Assembly (NCBI GenBank): GCA_965276825.1
Contig: OZ255630.1
Location: 2,790,001 to 2,854,000 of the forward strand
Source of the DNA: G965276765 sp965276825
GTDB lineage: Bacteria > Actinomycetota > Acidimicrobiia > Acidimicrobiales > Palsa-688
Reading direction: 5' to 3'
Length of the DNA: 64,000 nt
The notes beneath the pieces are model-generated. The model searched no databases and was not told the DNA's origin. It saw only the letters and a list, made by a program, of their open reading frames with translations. The position numbers were made by a program, and so were the translations under genes. Of the stretch, positions 41,936 to 51,820 are shown one piece after another (within the stretch, counting starts at the first letter, position 1; each line of letters begins with the position of its first letter).

Positions 41936-42634
41936 CGTAGACGACCGCATGGTCGGAGGCCGGCTCGCCCGCTCGGCCAAACTCTAGGTTGAATCGGGGC
42001 GACGATCGCCGGCTCGGGTCGCTCTCGGGAGGGCCGACACCAGCAGCCACATTGCCGGCCAGGCGCTCAGCAAGGCGTCCTCGCTACCGGCCAGGCCCCC
42101 CTTGAGCAGGGATTACGTGCTCGTCGGGCCTCGGTCGCCCCGCTGACGCCCACCGACTACAGTTGAAGAAGGGAGAGGTGCGAGAGCGGCCGAATCGGAC
42201 TCACTGCTAAGGGTCTGATGGTGCCTACTGCCGCATCACCTCTGACCAGGGGCGTTGTCGATAGTGGCTGTTCAGGCGGCCGATTGGCCGCTCGGCGTCC
42301 ATCCGGTGGCTGTCACTGTTTGCCATCAACCGCAGCGAGGAAGTGAAACTGGGATGAAAGCAGGCGGGCGTCCCAACGACGGTCCTCCGTCAGCAGGGCG
42401 TCGTAGGCGAGGGGCTGGTTAGGGCCCGCAGCGGCTTCGTGATCACGGGGCGGGGGACGCCCGTCACGCCGTGACCTGCGGCATGCCAGTGACGTCAGCC
42501 TTCTCGGCGGTGCTCGCGCCTCTCCGGCGGCCTTCGGATGGGAGCGGCGGGATCCCCTGCTCGGCTGGGACGGCCCTCCGGCGGGTCTCGTGCTTGATCC
42601 TTCGCTGTCACAGCGGTCTGCGTACCATGGTGTC
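41936..42634. other. Gap upstream of hicAB without a recognised gene
   Basis: About 700 bases. No open frame here has recognisable content. The hicA promoter must lie at its left edge. The rest may be decayed accessory DNA. Confidence 0.4.
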
Positions 42635-42892
42635 ATGGTGCGAGCTGCGGGTCCGCTCGAGGCGACGTCAATGATCGTCGGGTCCGCCGACGACTCCGAA
42701 ATGCAGGAGGCTGTCGCCGCCACCCTCGCCGCTGCAGGGGTCACCGCCGAGGAGCTCCGCCAACAGGCTGTCCAGAGCCGCTTTCGTATCCGAGCGTGCA
42801 CGCACGGCGTGGTTCGTTCCGCCGGCGCAGCGGGTCGACGGAATCGCTCCAGATCTTTGCAACCCGGCACGGCCAAGGGGCGCACCCGGTAG
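42635..42892 (+). CDS. Small unrecognised protein, possibly degraded
   Basis: An 85-aa frame. Residues 10-50 look coding (DDSEMQEAVAATLAAAGVTA, then EELRQQAVQSRFRI), a pattern of short helical actinobacterial proteins. The C-terminal part becomes Arg-rich and looks out of frame. Keep as doubtful. Confidence 0.35.
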   Translation: MVRAAGPLEATSMIVGSADDSEMQEAVAATLAAAGVTAEELRQQAVQSRFRIRACTHGVVRSAGAAGRRNRSRSLQPGTAKGRTR

Positions 42893-43019
42893 TCTACGCT
42901 AAGTCGAACTTATGTTCGACCTCACCAGCCGGCCTGCTGGGGCCCGACTGGGGCGATAAATGAGCGCAGGGATCTCAAGATGCTTCACCCGATGACCGAT
43001 CTACCGACAGGAGACGACC

Positions 43020-43256
43020 GTGTCCGAATTTTCTCTCGACCACCTCTTTGACCCCACGGCGGATAGCCCGGCGTCGGGTCCGCATGGTGTCGCCGAGACA
43101 GTCACCCAGGCGAATGAAGCTATCTTGCGTACTCAGCGGCGCATCATCGAGAACGAGGATGGCAGAGGACCGTTGTTGACGCGATCGGAGGCCGAGCACA
43201 TGTTCGCCGATCTGCGCAAAGAGCTGCTCGCTGTGATTGAACACAAAGACCGCTGA
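43020..43256 (+). CDS. Small unrecognised acidic protein (78 aa)
   Basis: A 78-aa protein from the GTG at 43020, preceded by a good caggaga site. It is helical and acidic (SLDHLFDPTADSPASG, then EAILRTQRRIIENEDGRG and HMFADLRKELLAVIEHKD). No family is recognised. Its composition looks like a real cytoplasmic protein of an accessory region. Confidence 0.5.
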   Translation: MSEFSLDHLFDPTADSPASGPHGVAETVTQANEAILRTQRRIIENEDGRGPLLTRSEAEHMFADLRKELLAVIEHKDR

Positions 43257-44221
43257 ACATACGGCCAAGTTACGCCGATCAACCGCCGCCGTGCGGCGTG
43301 GCCAATTCCGCTCATGGCATCTCGCTCCTTTATGGACTGATCGAGAAGCACCCGCCAACGGTGTCGTCGTGGTTGAAAAGAGACGTACCGCTGGCGGCTC
43401 GACAGCCATCGGCTGGGCGCGTGGCGGTGGCCGACGAGGCCGGGCGACTCGGGTAGACCGGCTGCTCGAGGCGGGCGACGCCGAGGGCTGGGTCGCCGAC
43501 GACGCCGGTAGCCAAGTGTGGATCGCTCGACGGTCAAGTTGGCCTTGGGGGTGGCGAGGAACCGGTGGTCGGGGCCGTTGGGTCGCAGATGAGACCGCTG
43601 GCTCGCACAGCGCCGACGATCCCGAAGGATCCGCCGCGCTGGCCGTCGGCAAGCTTGCTCTGGTGGTGCCGGGCCACTCGACGCATGCTCACCCTCAGCC
43701 TCTACGGCTACGTCCCCGGCCAAGATGTCGCCGAGCCGTCGACCCCCGCTGACTGTCCCGCCGCTTCTGGCATAGAGTCTCCGCGACCATACGCTCTTTG
43801 CGGTCGGACTAGGACTAAGAGAACCTCCGACCTCAGCCTTATCAGGTCTGTGCAGGCAACCCGGCTGACCTGCCCAAGCGCACGAAACCGCAGGTCAGGC
43901 GCCATGTGAGCCTGACCAAAGCTGCCCTCTGATGACCCTTCCTGGCCAACGCTCATGGTGCATCCGTGGTGGAGAGCAGCTCCGGGAACCGACCTGGACT
44001 CCGGTCGACTCGCCGCTCCTACCCAGAAGTCGCCCCCCCTCCTAACCAGCCGCCTTCCGCCCGAGCCAGACGCACCGGGCAACGCGCAGCGGGAGCGACG
44101 CTGAGAACGTGGGTCTCCGAGCCCGATGTAGAGGCCCGAGCCGGGGCGTCACAGGAGGCATTTCTCCAGGGCAGTGCGGATTTAGCTCAGAGGCAGTCAT
44201 CTCATGGCGCTCACACATCTC
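43257..44221. other. Nearly 1 kb without a recognisable gene
   Basis: Open frames here overlap one another and none shows family motifs, a ribosome site or steady codon use. The stretch ends at the target site of the IS5-type element. It looks like decayed accessory DNA. Confidence 0.5.
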
Positions 44222-44224
44222 TTA

Positions 44225-45161
44225 GAGGCTGTCGCGAATTTTTACCCTGCGCGAGTTGGGGGTGGGGGTGTGGTGAGTCGGCGGAGGAGTAGCCGGCTGT
44301 GGGCGGCCCATACGAATCCTTCGGTGACGGCAGGGTCGCGTTCATAGTCGACTTGTAGCCGCCGGTTGTTCATCAGCCACGACCAGGTTCGTTCCACGAT
44401 CCACCTTTTCGGGAGCACCTCGAAGCGCCCGGGATGGATCTTGTTCACGACCTCGGCAGAGACGTGCCGGGCGGCGAGCTGGGCCTTGAAGGTCTTTTTG
44501 AACCCGCCGTCGCAGAACACTTTCGACCATCGGGTCGACTTGGGCCAGGCGTCGAGGAAACAACCGGTGCCGCCGACGTTGTCACTGGCGCTCGCCGCGA
44601 GGATGACCACCCCGACGAGGAGACCGAGGGTGTCGACGATCCCGAAGCACTTCCGCCCCGAGATCTTCTTCCCGGCGTCATAGCCCCTGGTCGGGGCGGT
44701 GACGGTGGACGCACCCCGCACGCTGCGGGCATCGACGATCCCCGCTGAGGGTTCGGGATCGTGGCCTTCGCGCTGGCGGACCAGGGCCCGCAGACGGTCG
44801 GCGATCTCCTCCCAGGTGCCGTCGCGTGACCAGCGGAGGTGGTAGCGGTGCACGGTGTTCCAGTTCGGGTAGCAGGCGGGCAGAGCCCGCCACTGGCAGC
44901 CGGTCGCGGCCACATAGAAGATGGCGTCAACGATGGCCCGCCGGTCGTGTTGGAGGGGCCGGCCGATCTTGCCCTTTCCGGTGAACACCGGCACCAGGTC
45001 AGCGATCAGTTCCCACTCGGCGTCGGTCATATCACCGTGCACCGTCCGCCACGTGGTGCCATATCCATCCGGAAGATTCTCGATAGCTATATCCTATTCG
45101 ATCCCGCTACCCGCCATGGCCGAAACAGCCATCTACCAGCGAAAAATTAGCGAACAGCCTC
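44225..45161 (-). mobile_element. Complete IS5-family insertion sequence (about 937 bp)
   Basis: The ends are imperfect inverted repeats: the left begins GAGGCTGTCGCGAATTTTT, the right, read inward, GAGGCTGTTCGCTAATTTTT. TTA flanks both sides (44222-44224 and 45162-45164), a 3-bp target duplication. One intact transposase fills the element. Confidence 0.85.
44242..45042 (-). CDS. IS5-family transposase
   Basis: A 266-aa DDE transposase in one frame. An N-terminal MTDAEWELIADLVP and a DUF4096-like GCQWRALPACYPNWNTVHRY come first. The catalytic residues are in GIVDARSV, VFCDGGF and RWIVERTWSWL. Start at GTG 45042 or ATG 45030. Length and intact motifs suggest an active element. Confidence 0.9.
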   Translation of the reverse strand: MHGDMTDAEWELIADLVPVFTGKGKIGRPLQHDRRAIVDAIFYVAATGCQWRALPACYPNWNTVHRYHLRWSRDGTWEEIADRLRALVRQREGHDPEPSAGIVDARSVRGASTVTAPTRGYDAGKKISGRKCFGIVDTLGLLVGVVILAASASDNVGGTGCFLDAWPKSTRWSKVFCDGGFKKTFKAQLAARHVSAEVVNKIHPGRFEVLPKRWIVERTWSWLMNNRRLQVDYERDPAVTEGFVWAAHSRLLLRRLTTPPPPTRAG

Positions 45162-45328
45162 TTAGATCTCGTCGACCTCTGCTGGCGTCACAAGCACTGA
45201 GCGTCTCGTAGCCGTGCTCTGGCGCCGCCGGCGGTGAACTGCGGGTCGAGGGCTCGCTTGTTCGAGTAGGCCCGGACGGCGGCGAGGACCTCGCCGAGGA
45301 CGAGGTCCTCGTCCCCGGCCCGATACCC

Positions 45329-46117
45329 TTGGCCGCCTCAGCGCCGATCATTGTCAACAACCACCCACTCACCCACCAATACCTTACCCGAGGATCCAAG
45401 CGATTCGTGACCCTGGCCGCTAACCTCCAGCCCCTTCTAGAGCTCTTTGAGGGTTTCCCCAACGTACTATTCTGCGCTAAGGCACCCGACGGCCACTACC
45501 TTGCCGCCAACCAAGCTTTCGCTGAGCGAGTCGCATTGAAGAGTTCAGCGCAGGTCGTTGGCCGGTGCGCTCGCGAGCTTTTCCCTGCACCGTTAGCCCG
45601 TTCTTACGATGCCCAGGATATAGTCGTCCTCAAGACAGCGAGGCCATTGCGCCGATACTTCGAACTCATCACTCAACCAGACGGGACCCTTGGCTGGTAT
45701 ATTACAAACAAGACAGTTCTTATCGTCGCGCATCCCCCTAGCCAAATTGTCATCGCTACGTCCCTAGATCAGCGCTCTCCTGAGGGGCATGCAGCGATGC
45801 AGAGCATCGCTGACGTCGTTAACTACGTCCGCGACCGACACGCGTCACACATCACCGTCAAAGATCTGGCGTGCATCGCAGGCATATCCCCGACTCTGCT
45901 AGAGCGCAGAATGCGTCGGCTCCTCGGTGTGGCCCCTATCCAACTCGTCCAGCGTGTCCGCGTAGAGGAGGCCGCCTACCGCCTAATCGCTACCGACGAC
46001 ACGATACGGGAGATTGCCATAGCCTGCGGTTTCTTCGATCAGCCCTCGATGACGCGGCACATGAAACACATGCTTGGTATAACCCCAGGTAGGTTAAGAC
46101 GCTCCACTGAAGCGTGA
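45329..46117 (+). CDS. PAS-domain AraC-family regulator (copy 1)
   Basis: A protein of about 262 aa. A PAS sensor comes first (LFEGFPNVLFCAKAPDGHYL to GWYITNKTVL). An AraC DNA-binding domain follows, with two helix-turn-helices: ITVKDLACIAGISPTLLERR and IREIAIACGFFDQPSMTRHM, ending in LGITPGRLR. The start is unclear: a TTG at 45329 is the first in frame, and a GTG at 45407 lies close to the PAS domain. It is convergent with the HAD and flavoprotein operon, which it may control, and is a paralogue of the regulator beside putA. Confidence 0.85.
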   Translation: MAASAPIIVNNHPLTHQYLTRGSKRFVTLAANLQPLLELFEGFPNVLFCAKAPDGHYLAANQAFAERVALKSSAQVVGRCARELFPAPLARSYDAQDIVVLKTARPLRRYFELITQPDGTLGWYITNKTVLIVAHPPSQIVIATSLDQRSPEGHAAMQSIADVVNYVRDRHASHITVKDLACIAGISPTLLERRMRRLLGVAPIQLVQRVRVEEAAYRLIATDDTIREIAIACGFFDQPSMTRHMKHMLGITPGRLRRSTEA

Positions 46118-46156
46118 ACCTCGCCACCCTTTCGAACCAAGCGAGCGTCATTGATT

Positions 46157-46900
46157 TCACGGTTCCACAATCACGTCCTCTCGCTTGGGCGACCAAGCAT
46201 CAGCAAAGCAGCCCATCGAAGAATACTCCCAGTCCGGGGCGACCAAGGAACGTGGCGACGGCGTCGCTCCCCAACCCGACCGACCTTGACGTCGATTAAT
46301 CCAAACGGTTGACAAGCCCGCCTGCTTCGCCGGCACATGATCGTGAAACAGGCTTTGGGCCACATGGATTAGCCGTGCTCGGTCGATCCCGGAGCCCTCT
46401 ACCATAGACACAAGTCGCTCAAAGCCCCTTTGGTCAGGCTTATAGGAACCGACGTCCTGCTGGGTAATGACCCCATCAAAGTTGATCCCGAGGCGCTCAG
46501 CACTCACACCGAAAGATTCCCTATCCACGTTTGAGAGCACAAACAGCCTGTACTGTGTACCCAGTTGCTCCAGCGCGGCGCCTGCATCGGGAAAAGCCGG
46601 CCAGGCGAGGATTGAGTTTGCGAAGAGAACGCCACTCTCCGGGACCACCGGTACATCCAGACGCGCTCCGATCTGCGAGAGGACTTCGGTCAGCACTTCA
46701 GGGTATGGTTTCGCCGGCGTGGCCGCTTCAATAGCCGTCTCGATCTCAGCGTACAGCTCCAGGAGTCGCTCAGCCTCAATGTCACGCCCGTTCTCGCGGA
46801 TCCACTGCCCGAGAGCCGTAGCAATACCTACCTCCCAGTCGATCAGCGTACCGTAACAATCAAAACTTAGAGCTTCTATATTGCCCGGCACCGGTCTCAC
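46157..46900 (-). CDS. HAD-superfamily hydrolase, haloacid dehalogenase type II
   Basis: A 247-aa enzyme. Motif I is SFDCYGTLIDWE with the nucleophile Asp, motif II VLSNVD, motif III YKPDQRGF, and the final segment is LIHVAQSLFHDHVPAKQAG. These match type II L-2-haloacid dehalogenases. In catabolic operons members often act on other alpha-substituted acids or phosphates, so the substrate is open. GTG start overlaps the flavoprotein stop. Last gene of a five-gene operon. Confidence 0.85.
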   Translation of the reverse strand: MRPVPGNIEALSFDCYGTLIDWEVGIATALGQWIRENGRDIEAERLLELYAEIETAIEAATPAKPYPEVLTEVLSQIGARLDVPVVPESGVLFANSILAWPAFPDAGAALEQLGTQYRLFVLSNVDRESFGVSAERLGINFDGVITQQDVGSYKPDQRGFERLVSMVEGSGIDRARLIHVAQSLFHDHVPAKQAGLSTVWINRRQGRSGWGATPSPRSLVAPDWEYSSMGCFADAWSPKREDVIVEP

Positions 46901-48981
46901 CTGGGCGCCTCCTCGAGAATGGACATCGCAACGCGACGACCATCGTAAATGGCTGCGTGGATGTTGCGGCGGACGGCGGCGTCACCAATTCGATACAGCA
47001 AATAGGATCCGTCATCCCGCTCTCTGGACTCCGGGTGCGTACCATTTGCCCATTGCAGAAGGTCCACCGCTCCTCCGTTGGAGGATCCGGTCACGAGCTC
47101 GGAATAAAGGTCCGCCTCTGGGAAAGTACCCTGAACAAGCACCACCTGATCCACTTCGACGGTCGTCATCACCTCCGTATACACGTTTTGCAGCTGAACC
47201 GACACCGAGCCAGCCGCACCGCGTTGCAACTCGATCAGACGATGGTCCGTCTTCAGTTGGACGCTCGCGGCGTAGAGCGTCTCCAAGAACTGTGAGTGCG
47301 TGACCCCGACCACGTCTTGCCCGATTGCGCGATCTGGCGTCACCACTATTACCTCGGCCCCGCCGCGAAAAAGGGCCTCTGCGACCGTTAGTCCCTCCTC
47401 TTGGCCCTGGTCGTCGTACAGGAGGGTCCTGCCTGCAGGTCGCACGTGCCCGCCTAGAACGTCCCACGCTGAACAGGCCACCTCGGTGACTTCGCCCCCG
47501 ACCTCCATATTGGGGTATCCGCCGGTCGCAACAACGACGACATCTGGAGCTAGCGCCAAGACCTCCGCTCCCCCAGCCACCTCGCCAACGTGGATATCGA
47601 CACCGAGGTGCCGCGCCTCCTGTTCGAGCCAGTCGACGATACCTATCAGCTCTGCTCGATGCGCAGATCCGCGGGAGGCGAGGACGACTTGACCTCCTAG
47701 GCGCGCTCCGGCTTCGAAGAGGCTCACGCGATGTCCCGATTCGGCGCAAGCCCGAGCTGCTTCTAGTCCTGCGGGGCCGCCTCCAACGACGACCACGTAC
47801 TTGCCGGCCGTGCTCGTCGGCACCACTTGCGGGATAAAGGCCTCCCGTCCAGTGGAGGGATTATGCAGACAGAGTGCGCCCTGGCCAGCGATCGTTCGAT
47901 TTATGCAGTAAGCCGCTCCTACGCATGGACGAACCCGACTCGCCTCTCCGCGGGTGAGCTTACTCACGAGATGCGGGTCGGCGATGTGCGCGCGTGTCAT
48001 CCCCACAAGATCAACATAACCGTTCTCGATAGCAAACCGCGCCGTCTCCAAGTCAGGGATCCGTGCCGCATGCATCACCGGGAGGCTAAGATCTCGCGTC
48101 GCCTCGCGAATTGTCTTGAGATAGGGTGCGATGGGTTTTCCCATCTCCGGTATCATTACAGTAAGGCCTTGATCTGTCATTCCGGACCCGACCGTTAGGG
48201 ACAAGAAGTCCGCCAAACCCCATGCGTCCACTTCGGAAACGATCGCAGTCCCTTCTCCGAGGGTAATACCCCCTTCAGGGACACCCTCCTCGACCGCTAG
48301 GCGTACTCCGACAAGGAAGTCAGAACCCACCTCCGAACGGATAGCGATCAATACCTCTTGTAAAAAGCGAACGCGAGCAGCAAGGCTTCCGCCGTAGTCG
48401 TCGTCTCGCCTATTCGCTACAGGGCTCAAGAACTGCTCGAGCAGATGGTCGCTATATGCGGACACCTCTATACCGTCCAGCCCAGCCTCCTGACCTCGGC
48501 GGGCGGCCGCAGCGAACGCACGAGTCACGCGAGTAATGTCTAGAGGCTCCATCGCTTTTCCGAAGCTTCGGTGCTCCGGCTCCCTAAGGCTCGAGGAGGA
48601 CAGCAGAGGGAGCCATGGATCGACGTCCCACCGCTGCCTCCTCCCCCTGTGAGTAATCTGGGACATCACTGCGCAGCCTTGCGCGTGCACTGCGTCAGTC
48701 AGTTGGCGAAGTGGCTCGATAATGCGATCCGTGGAGAAGTCAAGATACCCGGGAAGGTACGGCGAATCTGTATCGACGCTGCTTGAACCGCCGATCATCG
48801 TAAGGGCAATTCCTCCCTTAGCCTTCTCCTCGTGGTAGAGACGGTACTGCTCGAGGGGGAGGCCGCTAACTGCATAGTGAGGCGCATGGCTCGTACTAAC
48901 GATACGGTTGCGCAATTCAACCTTGCCTAGCGTAAACGGTGTCAGAAGCGGATCAGACGGTGTCACATCGTTGATTTGCAT
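46897..48981 (-). CDS. OYE/trimethylamine-dehydrogenase-type flavoprotein, N-methylproline-demethylase-like
   Basis: A 694-aa enzyme from the ATG at 48981. The N-terminal half is an FMN-binding TIM barrel of the old yellow enzyme family (LRNRIVSTSHAPHY; QITHRGRR; VSAYSDHLLEQFLSP). Then comes the Fe-S region RPCVGAAYCINRTIAGQGAL with CLHN. The C-terminal half has an FAD/NAD fold, VVVVGGGPAGLEAARA. The cysteine pattern is Cys-x5-Cys, with Ala where trimethylamine dehydrogenase has its second Cys. As I recall, N-methylproline demethylases share this. The likely reaction is oxidative removal of an N-methyl group. Confidence 0.8.
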   Translation of the reverse strand: MQINDVTPSDPLLTPFTLGKVELRNRIVSTSHAPHYAVSGLPLEQYRLYHEEKAKGGIALTMIGGSSSVDTDSPYLPGYLDFSTDRIIEPLRQLTDAVHAQGCAVMSQITHRGRRQRWDVDPWLPLLSSSSLREPEHRSFGKAMEPLDITRVTRAFAAAARRGQEAGLDGIEVSAYSDHLLEQFLSPVANRRDDDYGGSLAARVRFLQEVLIAIRSEVGSDFLVGVRLAVEEGVPEGGITLGEGTAIVSEVDAWGLADFLSLTVGSGMTDQGLTVMIPEMGKPIAPYLKTIREATRDLSLPVMHAARIPDLETARFAIENGYVDLVGMTRAHIADPHLVSKLTRGEASRVRPCVGAAYCINRTIAGQGALCLHNPSTGREAFIPQVVPTSTAGKYVVVVGGGPAGLEAARACAESGHRVSLFEAGARLGGQVVLASRGSAHRAELIGIVDWLEQEARHLGVDIHVGEVAGGAEVLALAPDVVVVATGGYPNMEVGGEVTEVACSAWDVLGGHVRPAGRTLLYDDQGQEEGLTVAEALFRGGAEVIVVTPDRAIGQDVVGVTHSQFLETLYAASVQLKTDHRLIELQRGAAGSVSVQLQNVYTEVMTTVEVDQVVLVQGTFPEADLYSELVTGSSNGGAVDLLQWANGTHPESRERDDGSYLLYRIGDAAVRRNIHAAIYDGRRVAMSILEEAPR

Positions 48982-49042
48982 AATTCGCGCCTCCAGGCGT
49001 CTTGTCGAAACCAGTCTTGCTGAATAGATGCCGGCCACAGAA

Positions 49043-49858
49043 TCAGGACAGCACCCGGCTTAGGAAAGCTTTCGTTCGTTCGTGGGTAGGGTGCTCGATT
49101 ACCGTGCGTGCCTCGCCGTGCTCCACGACCGCACCGGCGTCCATAAAATAGGCGTTCGTAGCCACATTTTTCGCGAAGCCGATTTCATGTGTCACCACGA
49201 TCATCGTCATGCCCTCTTCGGCCAGCGCTCCCATAACGTCTAAGACATCACCGACGAGTTCCGGGTCCAGCGCGGACGTCGGCTCGTCGAAGAGAAGCAG
49301 GCGTGGCTTCATCGCAAGCGCGCGTGCGATCGCGACTCGTTGCTGTTGCCCACCGGATAGCTCACTTGGATAGGCGGAGGCCTTCGCCGACAATCCGACC
49401 TCGGCGAGTTTCTCAAGGCCAAACTGCTCTGCGGCTCGCCGCGGCATATGCAATACGCGTATGGGAGCGTCTGTAACGTTATCAAGGGCCGTCATGTGCG
49501 GGAAAAGGTTGAAGTGCTGAAACACCATGCCAATGCTTCGGCGCTGCCGGGCGATCTCTTTCGGCCTAAGCTCATAAAGTGCTCCCGCTGAGCGGCGGTA
49601 GCCGATCAGGCTCCCTGCGACGGTAACGGTCCCACGCGTCGGCGCTTCAAGGTGGTTGATACACCGTAGGAGTGTGGTCTTCCCGGATCCAGAAGGCCCG
49701 AGGAGGCAAGTCACTTGGCCCTCTGCGACCGTCATACTAACGTCACGCACGACGTCCTGTCTGCCGAAGCTCTTCCAAAGCCCTTCGATTTGAACGAAGT
49801 CGACGGCCAGGGTTGCTTTGGGAGTGGGGGGGTTCACCCCTCCCAGGTTAGAACTCAC
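49043..49858 (-). CDS. Polar amino-acid ABC transporter ATPase
   Basis: A 271-aa ATPase of the GlnQ/HisP group: Walker A GPSGSGKTT, Q-loop MVFQHFNLFPHMT, signature LSGGQQQR, Walker B LLLFDEPTSALDPE, and the switch VTHEIGFA. It powers the permease encoded upstream, with a GTG start overlapping the permease stop. Its partner genes suggest import of a proline-like or betaine-like compound. Confidence 0.93.
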   Translation of the reverse strand: MSSNLGGVNPPTPKATLAVDFVQIEGLWKSFGRQDVVRDVSMTVAEGQVTCLLGPSGSGKTTLLRCINHLEAPTRGTVTVAGSLIGYRRSAGALYELRPKEIARQRRSIGMVFQHFNLFPHMTALDNVTDAPIRVLHMPRRAAEQFGLEKLAEVGLSAKASAYPSELSGGQQQRVAIARALAMKPRLLLFDEPTSALDPELVGDVLDVMGALAEEGMTMIVVTHEIGFAKNVATNAYFMDAGAVVEHGEARTVIEHPTHERTKAFLSRVLS

Positions 49859-50814
49859 CGAAGTCCACCTTCAAATTCAATGTTTACTCTCTCTGGGCCT
49901 GTCTTTCGCCGTCCTACACCTCTACTGTAATGCCGCTCAATGTAGCTCTGGCCGATAGAGAGCACCGTTGTGACAATAAGGTACCAGAGTGAAGCGACTA
50001 TGAGCAATGGAATAGTTTCGAAATTCTGCGCATAAATGAGTTCGGCGCTGTATAGGAGTTCAGGCAGCGAGATGACGCTAACTAGTGAGGTGTATTTCAG
50101 CATTCCTATAATCTGATTGCCGGTCGGGGGAATCATTACTCGAAGCGCCTGGGGAAGTATGACTCGCTGCAGCGTCAGCCGTGACGACATGCCGAGAGTC
50201 GCTGCCGCCTCACGTTGACCATCCGGGACAGAAAGGAGGCCGCTGCGTACAATTTCGGACATGTACGCTGCTTCGTTGAGACCAAGCCCCATGACAGCCG
50301 CCAGGTCCGTTGTTATCAATGCGACGGAGCGCCCAGACGCAAAGCTGGGACCAAAGGGTATACCTATCGACAAGTGTGGGTATAGAGCGGCTAGGTTATA
50401 CCAGAATATTAGCTGAACGAGCAGGGGCGTTCCGCGAAAGAACCAGATATAAGCATTTGAGGCGGCTGCGAGAATTGGATTATCCGTGGTCCTCATAAGG
50501 GCAAGGACCGTGCCAAGTATAATCGCTATGGCCATAGCGGCCGCTGTCAGAATAATTGTGCGCTCAAGACCGGTCAGTATCTCGCGCGATAGGAAATAAC
50601 GCGCGACCACATTCCACTGGAATCGCGGATTGGTAGTGAGCGCATGGATAAGCATTGCCCCTAACACGAGGAGGACGATTGCTGTACACCATCGTGCAGG
50701 GTGTCGCAATCGTACTATTCGGTCAGGTGGTGCGGATGGGGCGCCGAGAACTCCGCTGGAAGGGCCTATCGTCGTTCGAGTGGTTTTCGTCTGGCGTGAT
50801 CCTCGCCCGAGCAT
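49855..50814 (-). CDS. Polar amino-acid ABC transporter permease
   Basis: A 319-aa inner-membrane permease of the HisMQ type. A first helix lies near residue 50. An EAA-type loop follows, EAAYMSEIVRSGLLSVPDGQ and REAAATLGMS, and RGTPLLVQLIFWYNL precedes it. It starts five bases after the binding-protein stop. Only one permease gene is present, so the channel should be a homodimer. Confidence 0.9.
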   Translation of the reverse strand: MLGRGSRQTKTTRTTIGPSSGVLGAPSAPPDRIVRLRHPARWCTAIVLLVLGAMLIHALTTNPRFQWNVVARYFLSREILTGLERTIILTAAAMAIAIILGTVLALMRTTDNPILAAASNAYIWFFRGTPLLVQLIFWYNLAALYPHLSIGIPFGPSFASGRSVALITTDLAAVMGLGLNEAAYMSEIVRSGLLSVPDGQREAAATLGMSSRLTLQRVILPQALRVMIPPTGNQIIGMLKYTSLVSVISLPELLYSAELIYAQNFETIPLLIVASLWYLIVTTVLSIGQSYIERHYSRGVGRRKTGPERVNIEFEGGLR

Positions 50815-50818
50815 CCAG

Positions 50819-51763
50819 TCAACCTTGCGATAGTGGATTGATCACTGCTTTGGAGACTTCATCAACTGTGTTATTGTATGTCTTCATGATGGAGGCGTAG
50901 GTTCTGTTCTTAATGATATAGTCGACGGCGGCTTGCAGAGCCTTCTCCATGGCGCCGCTATTGCTGTTCATAGCGATCGCTATGCCAGTGGGTTGGACTC
51001 CACCGTAGTTGCCTGTGTATTTAAACGCTCCAGGCGCCTGGCCGATAGCGTACGTCAACGTGCCACTCGACGCGACCTCGACTTGAACTCGGCTACTTGA
51101 AAGCGCGAGGTTGACCTGTGGCTGTGTCTCAAACTGGTGTACCGACATCGGCGGCAGGTGGGCAGACGTGCATGTCGCAGCTTCCCCTGTGACAGATGTC
51201 GCTTCTACGGAACCTACGAGAACTCCGACTTGGTGACCGCAAAGCCCGGCGAGTGTGGTGATGTCCAGCTTGCTGGACTTGGGTTCCATGAAGCCATTCC
51301 CGGAGCCGTCGGTACTGACGAAATCCACGATCTTCTCGCGAGCTGACGTTACTGCGATATCACCCATTCCAAGTTCGTACCTGCCTGCTTGGAGGCCCGG
51401 TATTAGGGCTGAGAACTGCACAAGGTGAAAGTTGAAGGATATGCCCAGTACCTTGCCGAGAGCCTTGCCCATAGCGACTTCCCATCCCGCGAACTTGTTC
51501 TGGGCGTTAAGATATGAGGCAGGCGGATAGCTTTCCGATGCCACGCTAACTGATCCGGCGGAGCGTATCGAGGATGGGAGAAGAGCTGCTATGGCGGGAA
51601 CGCCAGCAGTGGCGGTGGGCGTCGTCGTGCTAGAAGGCTGAATGGTCTTCGACGCGGAGCTGCTCGAGCTGCCACAGGCTGTGAGGGAACTCGCGGTTAG
51701 AAGACAGACAGCTAGCACGGCCTGACTTTGCTTGTGAAGTTGTTTGGCCAATGGTCTCGTCAT
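50819..51763 (-). CDS. Solute-binding lipoprotein of the amino-acid ABC transporter
   Basis: A 314-aa binding protein. It has a lipoprotein signal ending LTASSLTACGSS (lipobox Cys near residue 30), a Ser/Thr linker, then the SBP_bac_3 fold with SYPPASYLNAQNKFAGWEVA and MGDIAVTSAREKIVDFVS. It delivers ligand to the permease. ATG at 51763 has an aaaggaaag site. First gene of the uptake and demethylation operon. Confidence 0.92.
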   Translation of the reverse strand: MTRPLAKQLHKQSQAVLAVCLLTASSLTACGSSSSSASKTIQPSSTTTPTATAGVPAIAALLPSSIRSAGSVSVASESYPPASYLNAQNKFAGWEVAMGKALGKVLGISFNFHLVQFSALIPGLQAGRYELGMGDIAVTSAREKIVDFVSTDGSGNGFMEPKSSKLDITTLAGLCGHQVGVLVGSVEATSVTGEAATCTSAHLPPMSVHQFETQPQVNLALSSSRVQVEVASSGTLTYAIGQAPGAFKYTGNYGGVQPTGIAIAMNSNSGAMEKALQAAVDYIIKNRTYASIMKTYNNTVDEVSKAVINPLSQG

Positions 51764-51820
51764 CGAGGCTCTTTCCTTTAGTGGATTCCGCTTGTTCAGA
51801 ACCCGCCCGGCGATGCTCCG

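Noticed and set aside
42313..42420. Minus-strand frame ending AYDALLTEDRRWDARLL
   Set aside because: Short protein-like stretch without start, ribosome site or recognised family.
45190..45330. Minus-strand tail reading GDEDLVLGEVLAAVRAYSNK
   Set aside because: Coding-like composition over about 45 residues, but no family recognised and no start. It may be a remnant, but the evidence is too thin.
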